Shown here in pieces: positions 21,260-32,539 of a stretch of DNA of 64,000 nucleotides (position 1 is its first letter; the number at the start of each line of letters is the position of its first letter). Below the pieces are notes generated by a model. The model was not told the origin of the DNA. It did no database searches and was given only the letters and a program-made list of their open reading frames with translations. The position numbers were made by a program, and so were the translations under genes. The DNA is from Siphonodentalium dalli (Eukaryota; Mollusca; Scaphopoda; Gadilida; Siphonodentaliidae). Location: contig CP136066.1 in NCBI GenBank assembly GCA_032622095.1, positions 49,510,911 through 49,574,910 of the forward strand, given 5' to 3'.

Positions 21260-21261
21260 TA

Positions 21262-21510
21262 GAAATCAGACGGTGGGACCCAGAAAAAAATGTAGAGTAT
21301 CAAACCAACATCGATTACACGAGATCTAAAAACATTCTGGAATGCCTCAATTCTATAGAAGGAAATACCATATTTTCGGACATTGACAATGTGAGCCGTG
21401 ACATTTCTGACATGCTTGTATCCGCGGCAAGGAAAACTTTTGGTGTTAAACGAAAGAAGGGAAATAACAAATCGCGTCAGAAACCTTGGTTTGATACGGA
21501 TTGTCGCGAC
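21262..21510 (+). pseudogene. LINE linker between endonuclease and reverse transcriptase, fragment 2
   Basis: One open frame: EIRRWDPEKNVEYQTNIDY, SRDISDMLVSAARKTFG and RQKPWFDTDCRD. The KPWFD.DC motif is typical of the region before the reverse transcriptase of non-LTR elements. The frame is cut at GTCGCGAC by a second transposon and resumes at 24327 with ARKKFHMK. Confidence 0.8.
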
Positions 21511-23781
21511 CACCGTGGGGGAACTATTCCTGGCGATTTGGTTCTCTACCGAGCTTTATTTACATTCCCTACCGAGCAAAGTTTCCGATTCTTTGCATTT
21601 TGCTCATTTTCGTGACATCGTCATACTCACAGCAAGTTTTCTGCCACGTGTTACCTCGAATCATTACAACAGAAGGAGCAATGGACGCACAAGTGAAGGT
21701 TAGTAATGTATGTCCCAAAATCGAGTCAGTTTATGGTCAGAATTTCAAATGTTATTGTGAAATTATACGGTATGTGTCAGTTGGTGACAACAATTCTTCA
21801 TTTCCATAACATTTTACAAACTAATACTCATAAACACTTTTAAAATATGAGGCCCATGATATACACAGGGGATGCTAAAAAAAATCAACTATAACTCGCA
21901 AATAGTTTTTTAGAAAAGATGCTATAATGAAAATATGGTGAAGGTTCCGGTTCTCTGTTGAGGGCTCCGATTCTTTACAACTTACTCGCGGTGGCTCCGG
22001 TTTTCTACAAATGTGCGGAGTAGTTGTACATGTCCTCATCAAACGCCATAATCATGTTTAAACAATTATTGGGCTAAAACAAGATATTGTATTGGGTTCA
22101 TATTACCTAAATACAGTTATCTGCTCACAATTATAACATCTCTATCTCACAAAGTTACGACATGAAAGCAATTACTAAGCACTAATCATATTGTTTCTCG
22201 AGGACATTATTTCTCTTCGCGTACACGTACGTTTGACAGATCCAGTTCCTAAAGTGTCTGTATTGTTTGATAGGTATAACAAAAGACGTTTCAGCCAGCG
22301 GAATAATAAATTTAGCATATGTCACTGGGCAATGTTCGTTTGTTTTATTTTTTAGTATAAACTGGAGCAGGAATTGTGACTATTATTGGAACTCTAACAC
22401 ATTTCTGAAAGTAATTTTATTTTATGATAATTTTAAGTGAATTATATGTAATAGTGTGCGTTTCTCCTGTTTATGATTAGGCGCAGTGAAGGAAATACGT
22501 CTACGAACGAGTTTTTTTTATTCTTTCTGTCCCTCGATTTTGGGGGAGACTATTGAAATAGCCGGTGTCCGTCCGTCCGTCCGTCCATCGAGTCGTCGGG
22601 ACGCCCGTGTGTCCGTCCGCGCGGAAAGATTCCGGATGAAAACTTCATTTTTGGGCTAACGGATCGAAAACAAATTTGGTATGCGAGCTTATGAGCTCGA
22701 GATAGGTCCGGAGTTATGGCCCGTTTTTTCGATTTAGAATTTTGTCGTTTTGAGGTTTGCGGGTGATAATTTAAGATTGTGTGATCGGAGAACCATATTT
22801 GGAATGTGAGTTTATGAGCCTCAAATACAGATACATTTCGAATATGGGTTCGGTCCGCCCAATTTTGCCGGAGTTATGGACCTTGTCGACTTAAAAATTG
22901 CCGATAATTTTGGTTTCCGGGTTTCCGGGTGATAACTTTTAGTTACCTGGTTGATTTTAAATTCAACATGAAGAACATGCCAAGTTTGAAGTTGGTCACG
23001 GTGAATTTCGACATAATTAAAAAAATCAATATAAATTACTAAAAATCCACCTTTCGTGGGACACGTGGTCACTGACCTGTTATTGTTGTTGCTGTTGTTG
23101 TTGTTGTTCTTGCTGGAAGTATTTCTGCAAAGAGATAAGACACTTTTAAGCGTTTCGCCAGTCTTGATTGTTGAATTTCCATTGCTGAATATATATTCTA
23201 TGCTATTATTGTCAAGCATTTATTGGACATGGAAACGAGACGCTGCAGGGCATACACTCATCACACACACCAATGACCTCGAAATCGTCTTGCTGTGCGG
23301 CGTATCGAGTGATGATATTCGCAACAAACAGTACAAGACGAAGAATTTCTGGATTATTCCAAAACACTACCCTGTGATCTGGCAACACTCCACTTAAACG
23401 AGGGTGATTGCGTTTTGACTTTTCCGGATGAAACCGAAACCGACATACCCGAAAGACCTCTGAGAAAGTGAGGCGAGATGTGAGTTCACACAAAGAGCTG
23501 TTTCAAGAAGAATCGGACATTGACATGACAGAATCTGACACTACTCATGGTATAGACGAATTGTCACAGTTGTTGCCAGATATATATAGTAGATATTCTC
23601 GCTGTGCATGACTGACTGGAGGAGTGGCAATATTTCATGCTAGAGTTAGCAACCGGATGTTTGACTTTAAATAACATTGCCTTTCAATTGTTATCGATGT
23701 CGGTAAAATATGGATATTCGGTTCTATCTAGCGATGACATAAAAATGTGGTCATTAACATTAGGGACCATTATAGGAAGCT

Positions 23782-23817
<36 letters not shown>

Positions 23818-24318
23818 TTGGTGTAAATTTTGTAATTGCAATTAAGTGTTCTTTGAACGAACTGTATTATATGGGACGCGCCAATCGATCTGAATACCCA
23901 TGTCAATGCACATGCCGCCGCTCATCATGTGTCATGTTTATGACTAATTATGTAGCCATATTGGTAGAAATCAAGCGGATGGCATGTACTACTTTATCTA
24001 AGGCAGAGAATCGAGCTATTCGCAGAGATCCGAGCGCTCGGTTGAGAATCGGAGTCCTCCGCAGAGAATCTGAATCGGAAAATAGAAACTCAATTTCCGT
24101 GCATTTCGGGATTAGTTTTTAACTTTTTTTTTACAAAAAGTGATGGTCAGTGACTATGATTTCACGATAGCGCTATGAAACCCATGAAAAACTGTTCTAA
24201 TGTTGTTTTTTGTACGTTTTACGCCGCGATTGCTCGATAGAGAATTGGAATCGTCGCTCAAAACTGCTCACGCAACTCGGTAGAGAACCGCATCGCCAGG
24301 AGTAGTTCCCCCACAGTG
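21511..24318. mobile_element. hAT-like DNA transposon, non-autonomous, inserted in the LINE
   Basis: Terminal inverted repeats of ~45 bp start CACCGTGGGGGAACTATTCC (left) and CACTGTGGGGGAACTACTCC (right, complement). Flanks are an 8 bp target duplication, GTCGCGAC at 21503-21510 and GCCGCGAC at 24319-24326. Eight-base duplications and CA..G termini fit the hAT superfamily. Subterminal copies of CTCTACCGAG and GAGAATCGGA-like motifs recur. The interior has a TTG-rich stretch (23082-23110), a GA microsatellite (23786-23814) and a GTCCGTCC block, but no transposase. Frames at 22821, 23056, 23212 and 23637 show no domain I can defend. Confidence 0.85.
22540..22960. repeat. GTCCGTCC / CCGGAGTTATGG repeat block
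   Basis: A GTCCGTCCGTCCGTCC run is followed by two diverged units with ATTTGG.ATG.GAG, TTATGAG and CCGGAGTTATGG. The same unit structure appears at 36470-36830, so this is an interspersed repeat carried inside the hAT-like element. Confidence 0.6.
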
Positions 24319-24326
24319 GCCGCGAC

Positions 24327-25295
24327 GCTCGTAAGAAATTTCATATGAAAATATCCGACTATAATCGGGACAAAACGATTGAAAATAAACTTCTAATGAA
24401 TTAGTCGGCCATACATTATCGGAAACTGATGGATAGCAAAATCAAAAATAATAACGCATCCAATGTCGACGAACTCAAAAGATTCAATAAGTCTTCGCCG
24501 AAGGAGTTTTGGAAAGAACTCAATAGACTTTCGAATTCTGGTGCCAACGCAAATGATGGTCATAAACAATGTCAGATGCCCCCAAATGTGTGTCATGATC
24601 ATTTCAAAAAAATACATACCTCAGAACACAGTGACGATAATTTGAGCAGACGTGTTGATTCTGAAATTGATTTATCAAACTCGACTTATCTCAATGACTC
24701 GATAACTGATGAAGAGGTACGAAGGGCAATAATTAAAACTCGGAATAATAAAGCCCCGGGATCCGACATGGTTCATAACGAGTATATAAAGTCGTCTTTA
24801 GACCAGTTGTTGCCATTGTATACTAAATAGTTCAATGTGATATTAAATTCAGGTATATTTCTGACAGATTGGGCGATTGGAATGGTCCAACCGATATACA
24901 AATAATCGGGTGAACCTGGAAGTCCGGACTCGTATCGTGGAATAACATTACTTAGTTGTCTATCAAAAGTTTTTACTACTATTTTGAATGCTAGATTAGT
25001 TTCGTACTCGGATGACAATGAGACGATAAGTAAATTCCAGACTGGTTTCAGAAGTGGCCATTCTACAATTGACAATATATTTGTATTACATAGTATTATA
25101 AATTTATACCTGTCGTCTGGTCGAAAGTTATTTTGTGCATTTATCGACTTTCGCAAGGCTTTTGATTTAGTATGGCGAGAAGACTTATGGTTGAAGCTAA
25201 TTCAAATCGGTATTAATGGGAAAATATTGACACTTATAAGAAACATGTACAGCAAATATACTTGTATACGACAACAAACCAAGCCAGACGGCTGA
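24327..25295 (+). pseudogene. LINE reverse transcriptase (decayed), fragment 3
   Basis: Continuation of the split LINE. ARKKFHMK leads through a stop to EFWKELNRL, KTRNNKAPGSDMVHNEYIK, then (after TAG) NSGIFLTDWAIGMVQPIYK, (after TAA) SYRGITLLSCLSKVF, FQTGFRSGHSTIDNIFVLHS and FIDFRKAFDLVWREDLWLKL. These are the RT fingers and first palm motifs; the catalytic FADD/YADD motif is absent because the sequence breaks off after CIRQQTKPDG. It is an inactive relic. Confidence 0.85.
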
Positions 25296-25579
25296 AATCA
25301 AATGGTTGAATCTCGTGAAGGAATCTCTGCGCGAAGTAGGACTAACATATAATTGGGAAACCTAATCATCTCTTACGAAATCTGAAATCCGAAATTGTAA
25401 ATCAAACATGATCGAATAACACTGGACACAAATATTCAGTGATATTAAAAACTCAGATTCATCCAGAGCAATTGTGTACATTTGTTATATCCCCCTAAAC
25501 ACCTGACAGCATAATTAGTGAAAATCAGAACATCAAACCATATAGATTACCAATCGAAAAAGCGCGATGGCATAAAACA

Positions 25580-25778
25580 GAGAGTAAGATGTGCGATACA
25601 TGTAAATCTGACACAATCGGAGACGAGTATCATTTTATACTCGTCTGTGGCAAATATAAATGTCTACGAGAGCGCTATATCCCAAAATATTACTGGGAAA
25701 ATCCTTCGCGCGAAAAGTTTCATGGGCTCTTGTCAATAGAAAATATTTTCTCGTATTTTCCTAAACATTGCCTTTAGA
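25580..25778 (+). pseudogene. LINE C-terminal cysteine motif, fragment 4
   Basis: MCDTCKSDTIGDEYHFILVC followed by R, YIPKYY and YFPKHCL, ending in TAG. The CxxC...iGDE.HF...C pattern is the usual C-terminus of one group of non-LTR elements. About 280 bp separate it from the RT fragment, far too little for the missing palm and thumb, so an internal deletion removed them. Confidence 0.75.
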
Positions 25779-26095
25779 GAAGTCTCATAATTTCAATTAA
25801 TTGTATACCTTGTGGAAGGCAGCTGAATTAGCTCATTGCATGGTCAAAAATTCAAACTGATAGTCAAAAGGAAATTGAAAACATAAGAAGAATATAACTT
25901 ATATATATATATATACACACACGGTTTTTGAAAGAACAAAATAAGGAACACGAAAAAAAAAAAAAAAAAAAAACACGTTTGTAGGGAGGGGTCGCATTTC
26001 CATTGTGTACATATTGTATATAAAATATTGTATATGTGTTATTGCATGTTACTCATTAATTAGTTTCTTCGCAATAAAGCATTTATTCAGTAGTA
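25779..26095 (+). repeat. Probable LINE 3' region: TA/CA microsatellite, A21 tract, AATAAA
   Basis: A TATATA/CACA stretch at 25896-25922 and a run of 21 A (25953-25973) lie 175-195 bp after the LINE stop. GCAATAAAGC near 26071 could be a polyadenylation signal. It is unclear whether the LINE ends at the A run or beyond. Confidence 0.45.
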
Positions 26096-26414
26096 TCGCC
26101 ACAATCATATGACACTGCAGATGTTTTAAAGTTCATGCTGTTAGCTGCGGCATGTATTTATTTTATAAGCATGTCTGTGATCGTTTTGTTTTAGTCTTTG
26201 TCTAATGTTTCGTGTTTTTTTTCTTTTCCTTTCTTCTGTCCGAAACATCCACTTGATTATTGTTGCTCTCACACGGTTGTGAGATATATGGTAAACGTTA
26301 TTGGCAGTACTTATATAGTACGGCACCGGTATGTACTATTATGTATTTATGTATTGAAACTATTATGTAAATATTGTACAGCAATCAATCTCCACAATTG
26401 GAGGCAATAAAGAT

Positions 26415-26770
26415 ATATATTCCATGGAGTTCTTATAGTTCGTTTCAAAACAAATCATTAAAACATAGTTATTTTCAGAATATCAGAATTGCGTTAGTTG
26501 AAATGAAATTTCTTATTGAGATAGAGTTATCCCTCTTGGTATGCATAAGTTATTTCCAAAATATCAGAACAGCGGTACCGATATTTCTTTCATGCAACCT
26601 AATGACTGCTTAAAACAATACATACTAATAATTCAACGGCATAGCACCGATATCCCATGGAATTCTTATATTTCGATTCAAAACAGTTCGTTTCAAAACA
26701 ACTCACATTTTAAAATAGTTCGTTTCATAAGTTAGTTTCAAAATTATCAAAACAGTGGTACCCAGTGTCC
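26415..26770. repeat. Diverged tandem duplication
   Basis: CCATGGARTTCTTATA.TTCG.TTCAAAAC occurs near 26420 and 26655, and TATCAGAA.(C/T)(A/G)G.(G/T) with CCGATAT blocks recur between, suggesting two units of ~235 bp. The frames at 26374 and 26541 are artefacts. Confidence 0.55.
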
Positions 26771-27077
26771 ATATTACCTTCCTAAGCTTATCCTGTCAAC
26801 ATATATTGTAAACCCGTCTGTATAGTAATATAATATACCATCATTTCTTAAACCGTTTGTTGCTCGAACTGGGCCACTTGCCATTCGCGCTTTCTTTATT
26901 TCTATAATCGTTCTACTTGCCCGGGGAGACAGATCAACACAAGCGGACATATGCTTGCTGCTCGGTCCTTTTCTCCTTTTCTATTCTACTCATGTTTTCA
27001 TCATCACAATGTTGTTCATCATAATTGTAATATTAATTGGGGCAAATATAATATTGTTTAAATCAATGACTGCTTAC

Positions 27078-27191
27078 CTGGACAGACATGCGCGTTTCCG
27101 GGTTTGCATTCACAAATGTTGTTTTTGCAGTATACATGATAATGGTTGACGCAGTCCTGGTTGTGTGTTCACGATTCCCCGAGTTTCTTGT
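27078..27191 (-). pseudogene. EGF-like cysteine-rich exon with an in-frame stop
   Basis: A minus-strand exon lies between acceptor ctttcag (27192-27198) and donor CCAG followed by GTAAGC (27073-27077). One frame gives THNQDCVNHYHVYCKNNICE and CKPGNAHVCPG; Cys spacing C-X7-C-X4-C-X1-C-X7-C matches the second half of an EGF-like or EB module found in secreted and receptor proteins. A TGA sits eight codons into the exon, a possible CGA-to-TGA change. Either it is a pseudo-exon or a shorter exon starts downstream. No sister exon was found. Confidence 0.45.
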
Positions 27192-27320
27192 CTGAAAGTG
27201 ACAAAACACACATTATTACATATATAGAGTTAACAGAGGGGAATACTATGATTGGACGAAGCGCTATATCGAGTGAGACAATTGTGTTGGCCATTGCCCG
27301 GCGGCATTTAATTAAGAAAT

Positions 27321-27640
27321 GTATGTTGATTTGCTTGCGTTATAGTATGGATGCAAGTTGGTCTGACATTTTGTGTGGAACGCGCAAAAATTACAGACCA
27401 ACTGGCATCCATACTCTATGGAACGCAACGAAATCAACATCCATTACTTATATTTACACTCAACCGAGTCAACTGGCAGATTAGAAGAGTTTTAAGCTCC
27501 CATTTCCAACGTTATTGTCGTGTATCGGTGCAAGTTGGGGTCAGCACACGACGTCATGTGACGTAATTTCGACCAACAAACGACCTACTTTCATGTTCCA
27601 CAACGCGAATGCATGTGTGAGTGTAAATATAACTCTTATG
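27321..27640 (+). repeat. Interspersed foldback repeat, copy 1
   Basis: Starts with a hairpin (arms around 27321-27375 and 27385-27443 containing ATGCAAGTTGGTCTGACATT and its complement) and continues through AACGTTATTGTCGTGT and GACGTCATGTGACGTAATTT to GCGAATGCATGTG. A copy in opposite orientation is at 48775-49137. Confidence 0.85.
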
Positions 27641-28949
27641 AACTCAAGAAATATGGTAATATGATCATACGTAATTTGCGCCCGTTTGTTACTGTTCATG
27701 GGATTTTCGGATGAATTTTTATCTTTAGATGGATTTGATAATAAACCGTAACGGGACACAAGACAATCATATGTATGTAAATAATCACATATAACGTAAA
27801 TGTTTGGCAGATGTGTTGTTTATCCTGACCGTGTAATACGTATCTCAGCTGTCTGGCCATCGACGCAGTCCTCAGTGTCTGGAGTTTTGCGCGCCGATGT
27901 ATGTTGTGACGTCATGATGCACGTCTTGATGTCATGACGCCTTTACTGGTTTTCCAAAAAGTGATCTTAAAAGGACTCTGCGATCTTTCAATCGGAACTT
28001 ATAGTTTCACTTTGTCGGCTTGAAACCTTTGAGAATAATTCATCAATCTTTTAGGCGAAAATACCATTAGAAAATGGAAGATAATATCTAAACGGCCAGT
28101 AAGGCCCCTATATTCCTCTTTCGGGGCAAATATTTTTAATAATTTTATAAAATATGTAAACAAAACTTGTTCATGCAATTTCACTATTTTGTTAACCAGA
28201 CCTTTGGTTTAATTTACATTCAATTTTTTAAATATCTTTGGCTTTAGGAGCATGTTGTTCCTACATATGATGAAGTATAGCTAACATTTGCTGGAACAAA
28301 GTTTTTTATATTTGCCCTGGAGAATTTTGCCCAATTACACATTTCGAGGTGGTATTAATCAATACAAAATGGCGGCCGTCGCCAACAATAATTTTGGACT
28401 CGGCTGACACTTGAGTTATGAATAAATTATCTATTTTAGGTAAGTTCAGTCTATTTTAAAATTGGGCTGAAAAAGTCGATTAGTATATCTCATATCCGCA
28501 TACGTATACCCTAGATCGCTTCGCTTCCGCGGCTTCGCCGCGGGGGAGCGGACGCTATAAGCCTTTCACAAGCTCTGCGATTTTTCGAAAAATTTACGAA
28601 CCTAATCGAACTATTTCACCGCCCACTTTATCTAATTTGTTCTGATTTTATCCAATATACACTATGCTTAATACTATGAAATCATCTATTATGTATCTAG
28701 CATTGACAACCTGCAATAATTGTCACCAACGACTGGAGACTATAAATTCTCAGTTTATTTCTCGTATCATAAACATGTTTAAGAGGGTAAATATATTAAT
28801 CTGAATCTGCAAGCGAACTATGGCCCTGGCCAAATCATTCGAACTACATGTATTACCCGCCTTCTGACGTCACGAATAACATACAAACGATTTCCAAATC
28901 AATCGCTGTTATGGAGCGCGTGAAATTTTCTTCAAATTATCTGCAAACG
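27641..28949. other. No gene; one GC-rich hairpin
   Basis: Mostly AT-rich without supported frames. At 28515-28545 a GC-rich palindrome (TCCGCGGCTTCGCCGCGG) stands out; on the minus strand it is followed by GAAGCGAAGCGATCTAG, which looks like a Helitron 3' end except that the next base is G, not T. Confidence 0.45.
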
Positions 28950-29605
28950 AGTGTTAGCGTTTTAACAGGTTACCAGTGGTATCATATACCATTGTAAGGA
29001 TACTGTTTTAGCGTTGACACGGACACACGTTTTAACAGGTTAGCACTGGTATAATATACCATTTTAAGGATCAGGTTTTAGCGCTGACATGGACACACGT
29101 TTAACACGTTAACACTTGTATACTATAAAGAGGATCTCACATTCTACTTTATACGGAATATACCAACAGAGTTCAATATATTCGATTTGAGCCGAGGTTT
29201 ACCGTGGCTCAAATAGAACTTAGTGGACGAGGTTGCTAAATTACGTATAAAATAGAACGAGTTTGAGATACCTTTTATCACATGATCAAATAAACGTCAT
29301 CGCACGCGTTAATATTACACGTGTGTCTTACCAATAATTATGAAGCTGGTTTTGTGGGTTAATTATGTGATAAAACAATATAAAATCGGATTTTCGCGTT
29401 GATATGGACACATGTTTTAACAATTTAACACTGGTATCATATAACATTGTAATGATCGGGTGTTAGCGGTGACGTTGACACACGTTTTAACAGGTTAACC
29501 CTGGTATCATATAACACTGTATGAATCGGGTGTTATCGCTGACATGGACAACTGTTTAACAGGTTAGCACTGGTATCGTTTAACATTATAATGATCGGGT
29601 GATAA
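28950..29605. repeat. ~71 bp minisatellite, interrupted
   Basis: TTTTAACAGGTTA.CA.TGGTAT cores occur near 28959, 29031, 29101 and again near 29412, 29483 and 29553, with intervening GATCGGGTGTTAGCG.TGACA.GGACA. A ~270 bp unlike stretch at 29125-29390 separates the two blocks. Confidence 0.85.
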
Positions 29606-29643
29606 ATATCGCAGTGTTGGTAGGCGATTTAGGGTATACGTAC

Positions 29644-29764
29644 TTTGGAAAATTTGGTTTTGATTTCCCGGTTTAGCCACATTATTGGCTCCTTTCCCTT
29701 TGGGATGGGCTACCACCATGCCCACCAACGCCATAATTGCAACAGTTGCAAGAAAGGTTTTCAT
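29644..29764 (-). CDS. First exon of a small secreted peptide (signal peptide)
   Basis: ATG at 29762-29764 opens MKTFLATVAIMALVGMVVA, a clear signal peptide with cleavage expected after VVA or AHP, followed by HPKGKGANNVAKPGNQNQIF. The exon ends at a donor (AAA followed by GTACGT at 29638-29643), after which the open frame continues only into the minisatellite. A TTTATA-type box at 29812-29820 lies about 50 bp upstream of the ATG. The mature region begins basic and glycine/asparagine-rich, as in short secreted or antimicrobial-type peptides, but no family is recognised. The second exon was not found. Confidence 0.5.
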
Positions 29765-29811
29765 CTTCAAGGACGATAGAGGATTTACGATGAATTACCT
29801 AAAACAAGAAG

Positions 29812-29820
29812 CATATAAAT
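29812..29820 (-). promoter_or_regulatory. Possible TATA box for the signal-peptide exon
   Basis: Minus-strand ATTTATATG about 48-56 bp before the ATG at 29764. Spacing would put the start site near 29785 with a short leader. AT-rich context makes chance likely. Confidence 0.25.
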
Positions 29821-30349
29821 TCAGACACGATGGGCGTGTTTCGGTCAGTGTTAACGCTTATTGTACACTTCTGATTTTATTTCGGAACTTTTTTCTAGAG
29901 ACTTTCACCAAATTGAAAAATATAAAATATGTGAAGAAATATATCAGAATAACTGCTATATTTAGAGATGGACATATAGGTTACAGTCAAACTGTGGACG
30001 AATGGGAACTGAAAAACCTGAACTCGGTCAAGCCGTTGACGCATATCAACATAAATAATCACTGAATTTCCAACAGTTTCCGATTATTTGTTTGTGTAGT
30101 ATTCACCATCTGTACCACGATTGTGTTTTATGTGCCTTAACAATTGGTCTTTATGTGACTCTTATTTCAAAGTCAAAGAGCACACGAAGTACAGTATTGT
30201 CACGTGATTAATCCGTTCTGTACTAAATGGATTTCCCAGTCAGTTAAAAGGTGCACATCGGAATGATCTATTGTTGATTTGGAGGGATGACCATGTGATA
30301 CAAGCAGACGATATATACATTAACATGCAGAAGGGACAACATTTAATGA

Positions 30350-30402
30350 GCGAAATGTTTAGATAATAAGTTGTTAACTTATTATCTGAACATTTCCTTT
30401 GT
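30350..30402. repeat. Compact hairpin
   Basis: GAAATGTTTAGATAATAAGT and its near-complement ACTTATTATCTGAACATTTC flank the palindrome GTTAAC with almost no loop; about 24 bp stem. Confidence 0.85.
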
Positions 30403-30429
30403 GATAACTACTCACCAATTAGGTATAGA

Positions 30430-30600
30430 AAGGGTTAAAGGGGGACTTTACTCCAATGTTGTTGTTTGTCTCTTATAACTTTTTCGGACGTTAACAAGAA
30501 CAAAATGGACGCATAGACTTCAAACAATATGACGTCCATCGTTGTGGCCATTTTGCTTGATATCCATTATGTTTTTATAATCGCGTTATAGTAAGGTTAA
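30430..30600 (+). mobile_element. End fragment of the 2.6 kb inverted-repeat element family
   Basis: GTTAACAAGAACAAAATGG, ATAGACTTCAAACAATATGA and CGTCCATCGTTGTGGCCATT correspond to the terminal 60-160 bp of the elements at 41538 and 53807. The interior is missing. Confidence 0.5.
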
Positions 30601-31804
30601 TACCATGTGCGGTCTTGTGCTCAACTCTATTCGTTATTCTACCATTAGAGATGAGCCAAAAACCCGCCACCAATATCATTTACATGGTCGTTTTGTTTGA
30701 AAGTTTGTTTTTGTTAAACGTATTTCAGATATGTATGCCCAAATGTAGGGACAACACACCTATCTAAAAGCAATATATAAAGTCGTTACATAAAGTTTAA
30801 AAAAAATGTCAAAGCCATTTTCCATCCGTTTGATCCTATAAATGTTAGGTTCTGCTCGGATGCGGCGACACGTTTGACGATATCGTGGTGTACGATAAAT
30901 TATCAAATTCAAGTGAACAACATGGCCGTTTCGAATCGCCTTCATTTATAGCGTAAAAGTACTGTATAACAACGGATAAAACACGACATAGCACCCCGCT
31001 TTCAACTTTTATTTGGAGCCGACTTCGGCCTCGACTTACAGGTACACTTTTAGTGTGGCCTATACGGCTATATTTTACCATAACTTGGTGGTTTCAGAAC
31101 TAACGATGTGGTACGTTAGTTAATCTTACTGTGGTACTAGTATTATTTATTTAACCACAGTAACCAAGTACATTACATATGTGTTATTTGTTGCGACTGC
31201 CGTACACCACCTTAATTTTTCTAATTCATGACTGTTATTCACCCAGTTCATTTGTTCGTGAGCGACATGCACCAAGTTAATTCTTTTCACACAAACCTAA
31301 TTTGTTTTATGTCAACTAGACACTTAATAAATGTTTTATCAGTTTGTTAAATGTCTCACTCTATTTAGAATTTGGGCAGAACATATAAACTAATCGGCTC
31401 GAAACTTGCCAGTTGCACAATATAGCTTGGCAGCCTTAATTATCATGGTAAATGGGTTATTCCGCAAATATGTGGGTATTTGAAATAAATTAAAATAAAT
31501 TTATCGACATTTTTTCTATAACCATACAAAACACAGAATGATTAAGCATCATGTTTGTTTTCGCGCAAGTGCGAGATGCATCAACACGATCTTTGTGTAC
31601 ATCAAACGTTAGTTTCCAGTCAACTCAGTGCTCTCGGGCGAAAACCGAATTAAACATGTATTACTTTTATTAGTATACTAGTAGAACCTTGATCGTGATT
31701 TTGTACTTAATTCAATGTTTAATATCTCGATTTCAGGATTTCCATGAACTGTTCCCTGCATGTTCAGTAAAATTGGTCTGAATGTCTAATATAATCGGCA
31801 AAGT
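30601..31804. other. No supported gene; short palindromes
   Basis: AACTAACG/CGTTAGTT (31100-31122) and ACTGTGGT/ACCACAGT (31130-31162) form small hairpins. Frames at 30760 and 30845 lack domains. Confidence 0.45.
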
Positions 31805-32070
31805 TTCTTAATTTGTGTGCAATAATATTAAAGTAAACATTATTAATCAAACATCTTAAACAGGTCTGGATGACACACCAATCGATCTAGAATAGCCCGA
31901 TAAATAAAAAACTACCTTGGGATAAATCGCAAACTTTTGCGAATAGCAAACTACTCATATTTTAGCCCGACTGGGCAATTATAGATGTATATGTTGTTCA
32001 CTCAGACCTGTTTAAGATGTTTGATTTATAATGTTTATTTTAATTACACACAAATTAAGAAATTTGGACA
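31805..32070. repeat. Foldback repeat with ~70 bp arms
   Basis: AAGTTTCTTAATTTGTGTG...AATCAAACATCTTAAACAGG (31805-31873) pairs with its complement at 31996-32068; loop ~120 bp. The loop has no open frame. Confidence 0.9.
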
Positions 32071-32539
32071 ATTATTATTGTCATAAACTCAATTTTAATA
32101 AGCCCCGGCGGAGTCTGAGTATGGGTGTCCCACATGTTCCTTTTTAGACGCTTTGTATACTTCTCGTTTGAATAGAATAGAAGTTCCATATCATGTAGTA
32201 GCCTATACTGCCGAATGCGTGAACGGGGAACCAGCGTTGCTAACACTCATATCGATAGTATACAATTGAATTGACGTGTTAATTAACAAATTGAACGGAA
32301 ACATTGTTTCAGAACAACGGCAGGGTATTTCAGTTGAGTTTGCATTTAGATTTATTTTGTGTTTTTCAAAAATAACAATTATAAATATGTATAGGGTTTT
32401 CATTTTACCGACAGGTGGATCATCATCGAGTCCATTTACAGTGTAACCTGAGTGGACGATTTCGGGATTATCAATGACAAACGGATTTTGACCCATTATC
32501 TGAATGTGGCGTTTTTTTCGGGGCGTTGGGTGGGCGACG

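Noticed and set aside
23637-24122. 161-codon frame inside the hAT-like element as a possible transposase
   Set aside because: It runs through the GA microsatellite and subterminal repeats and has no catalytic or dimerisation motif I can identify.
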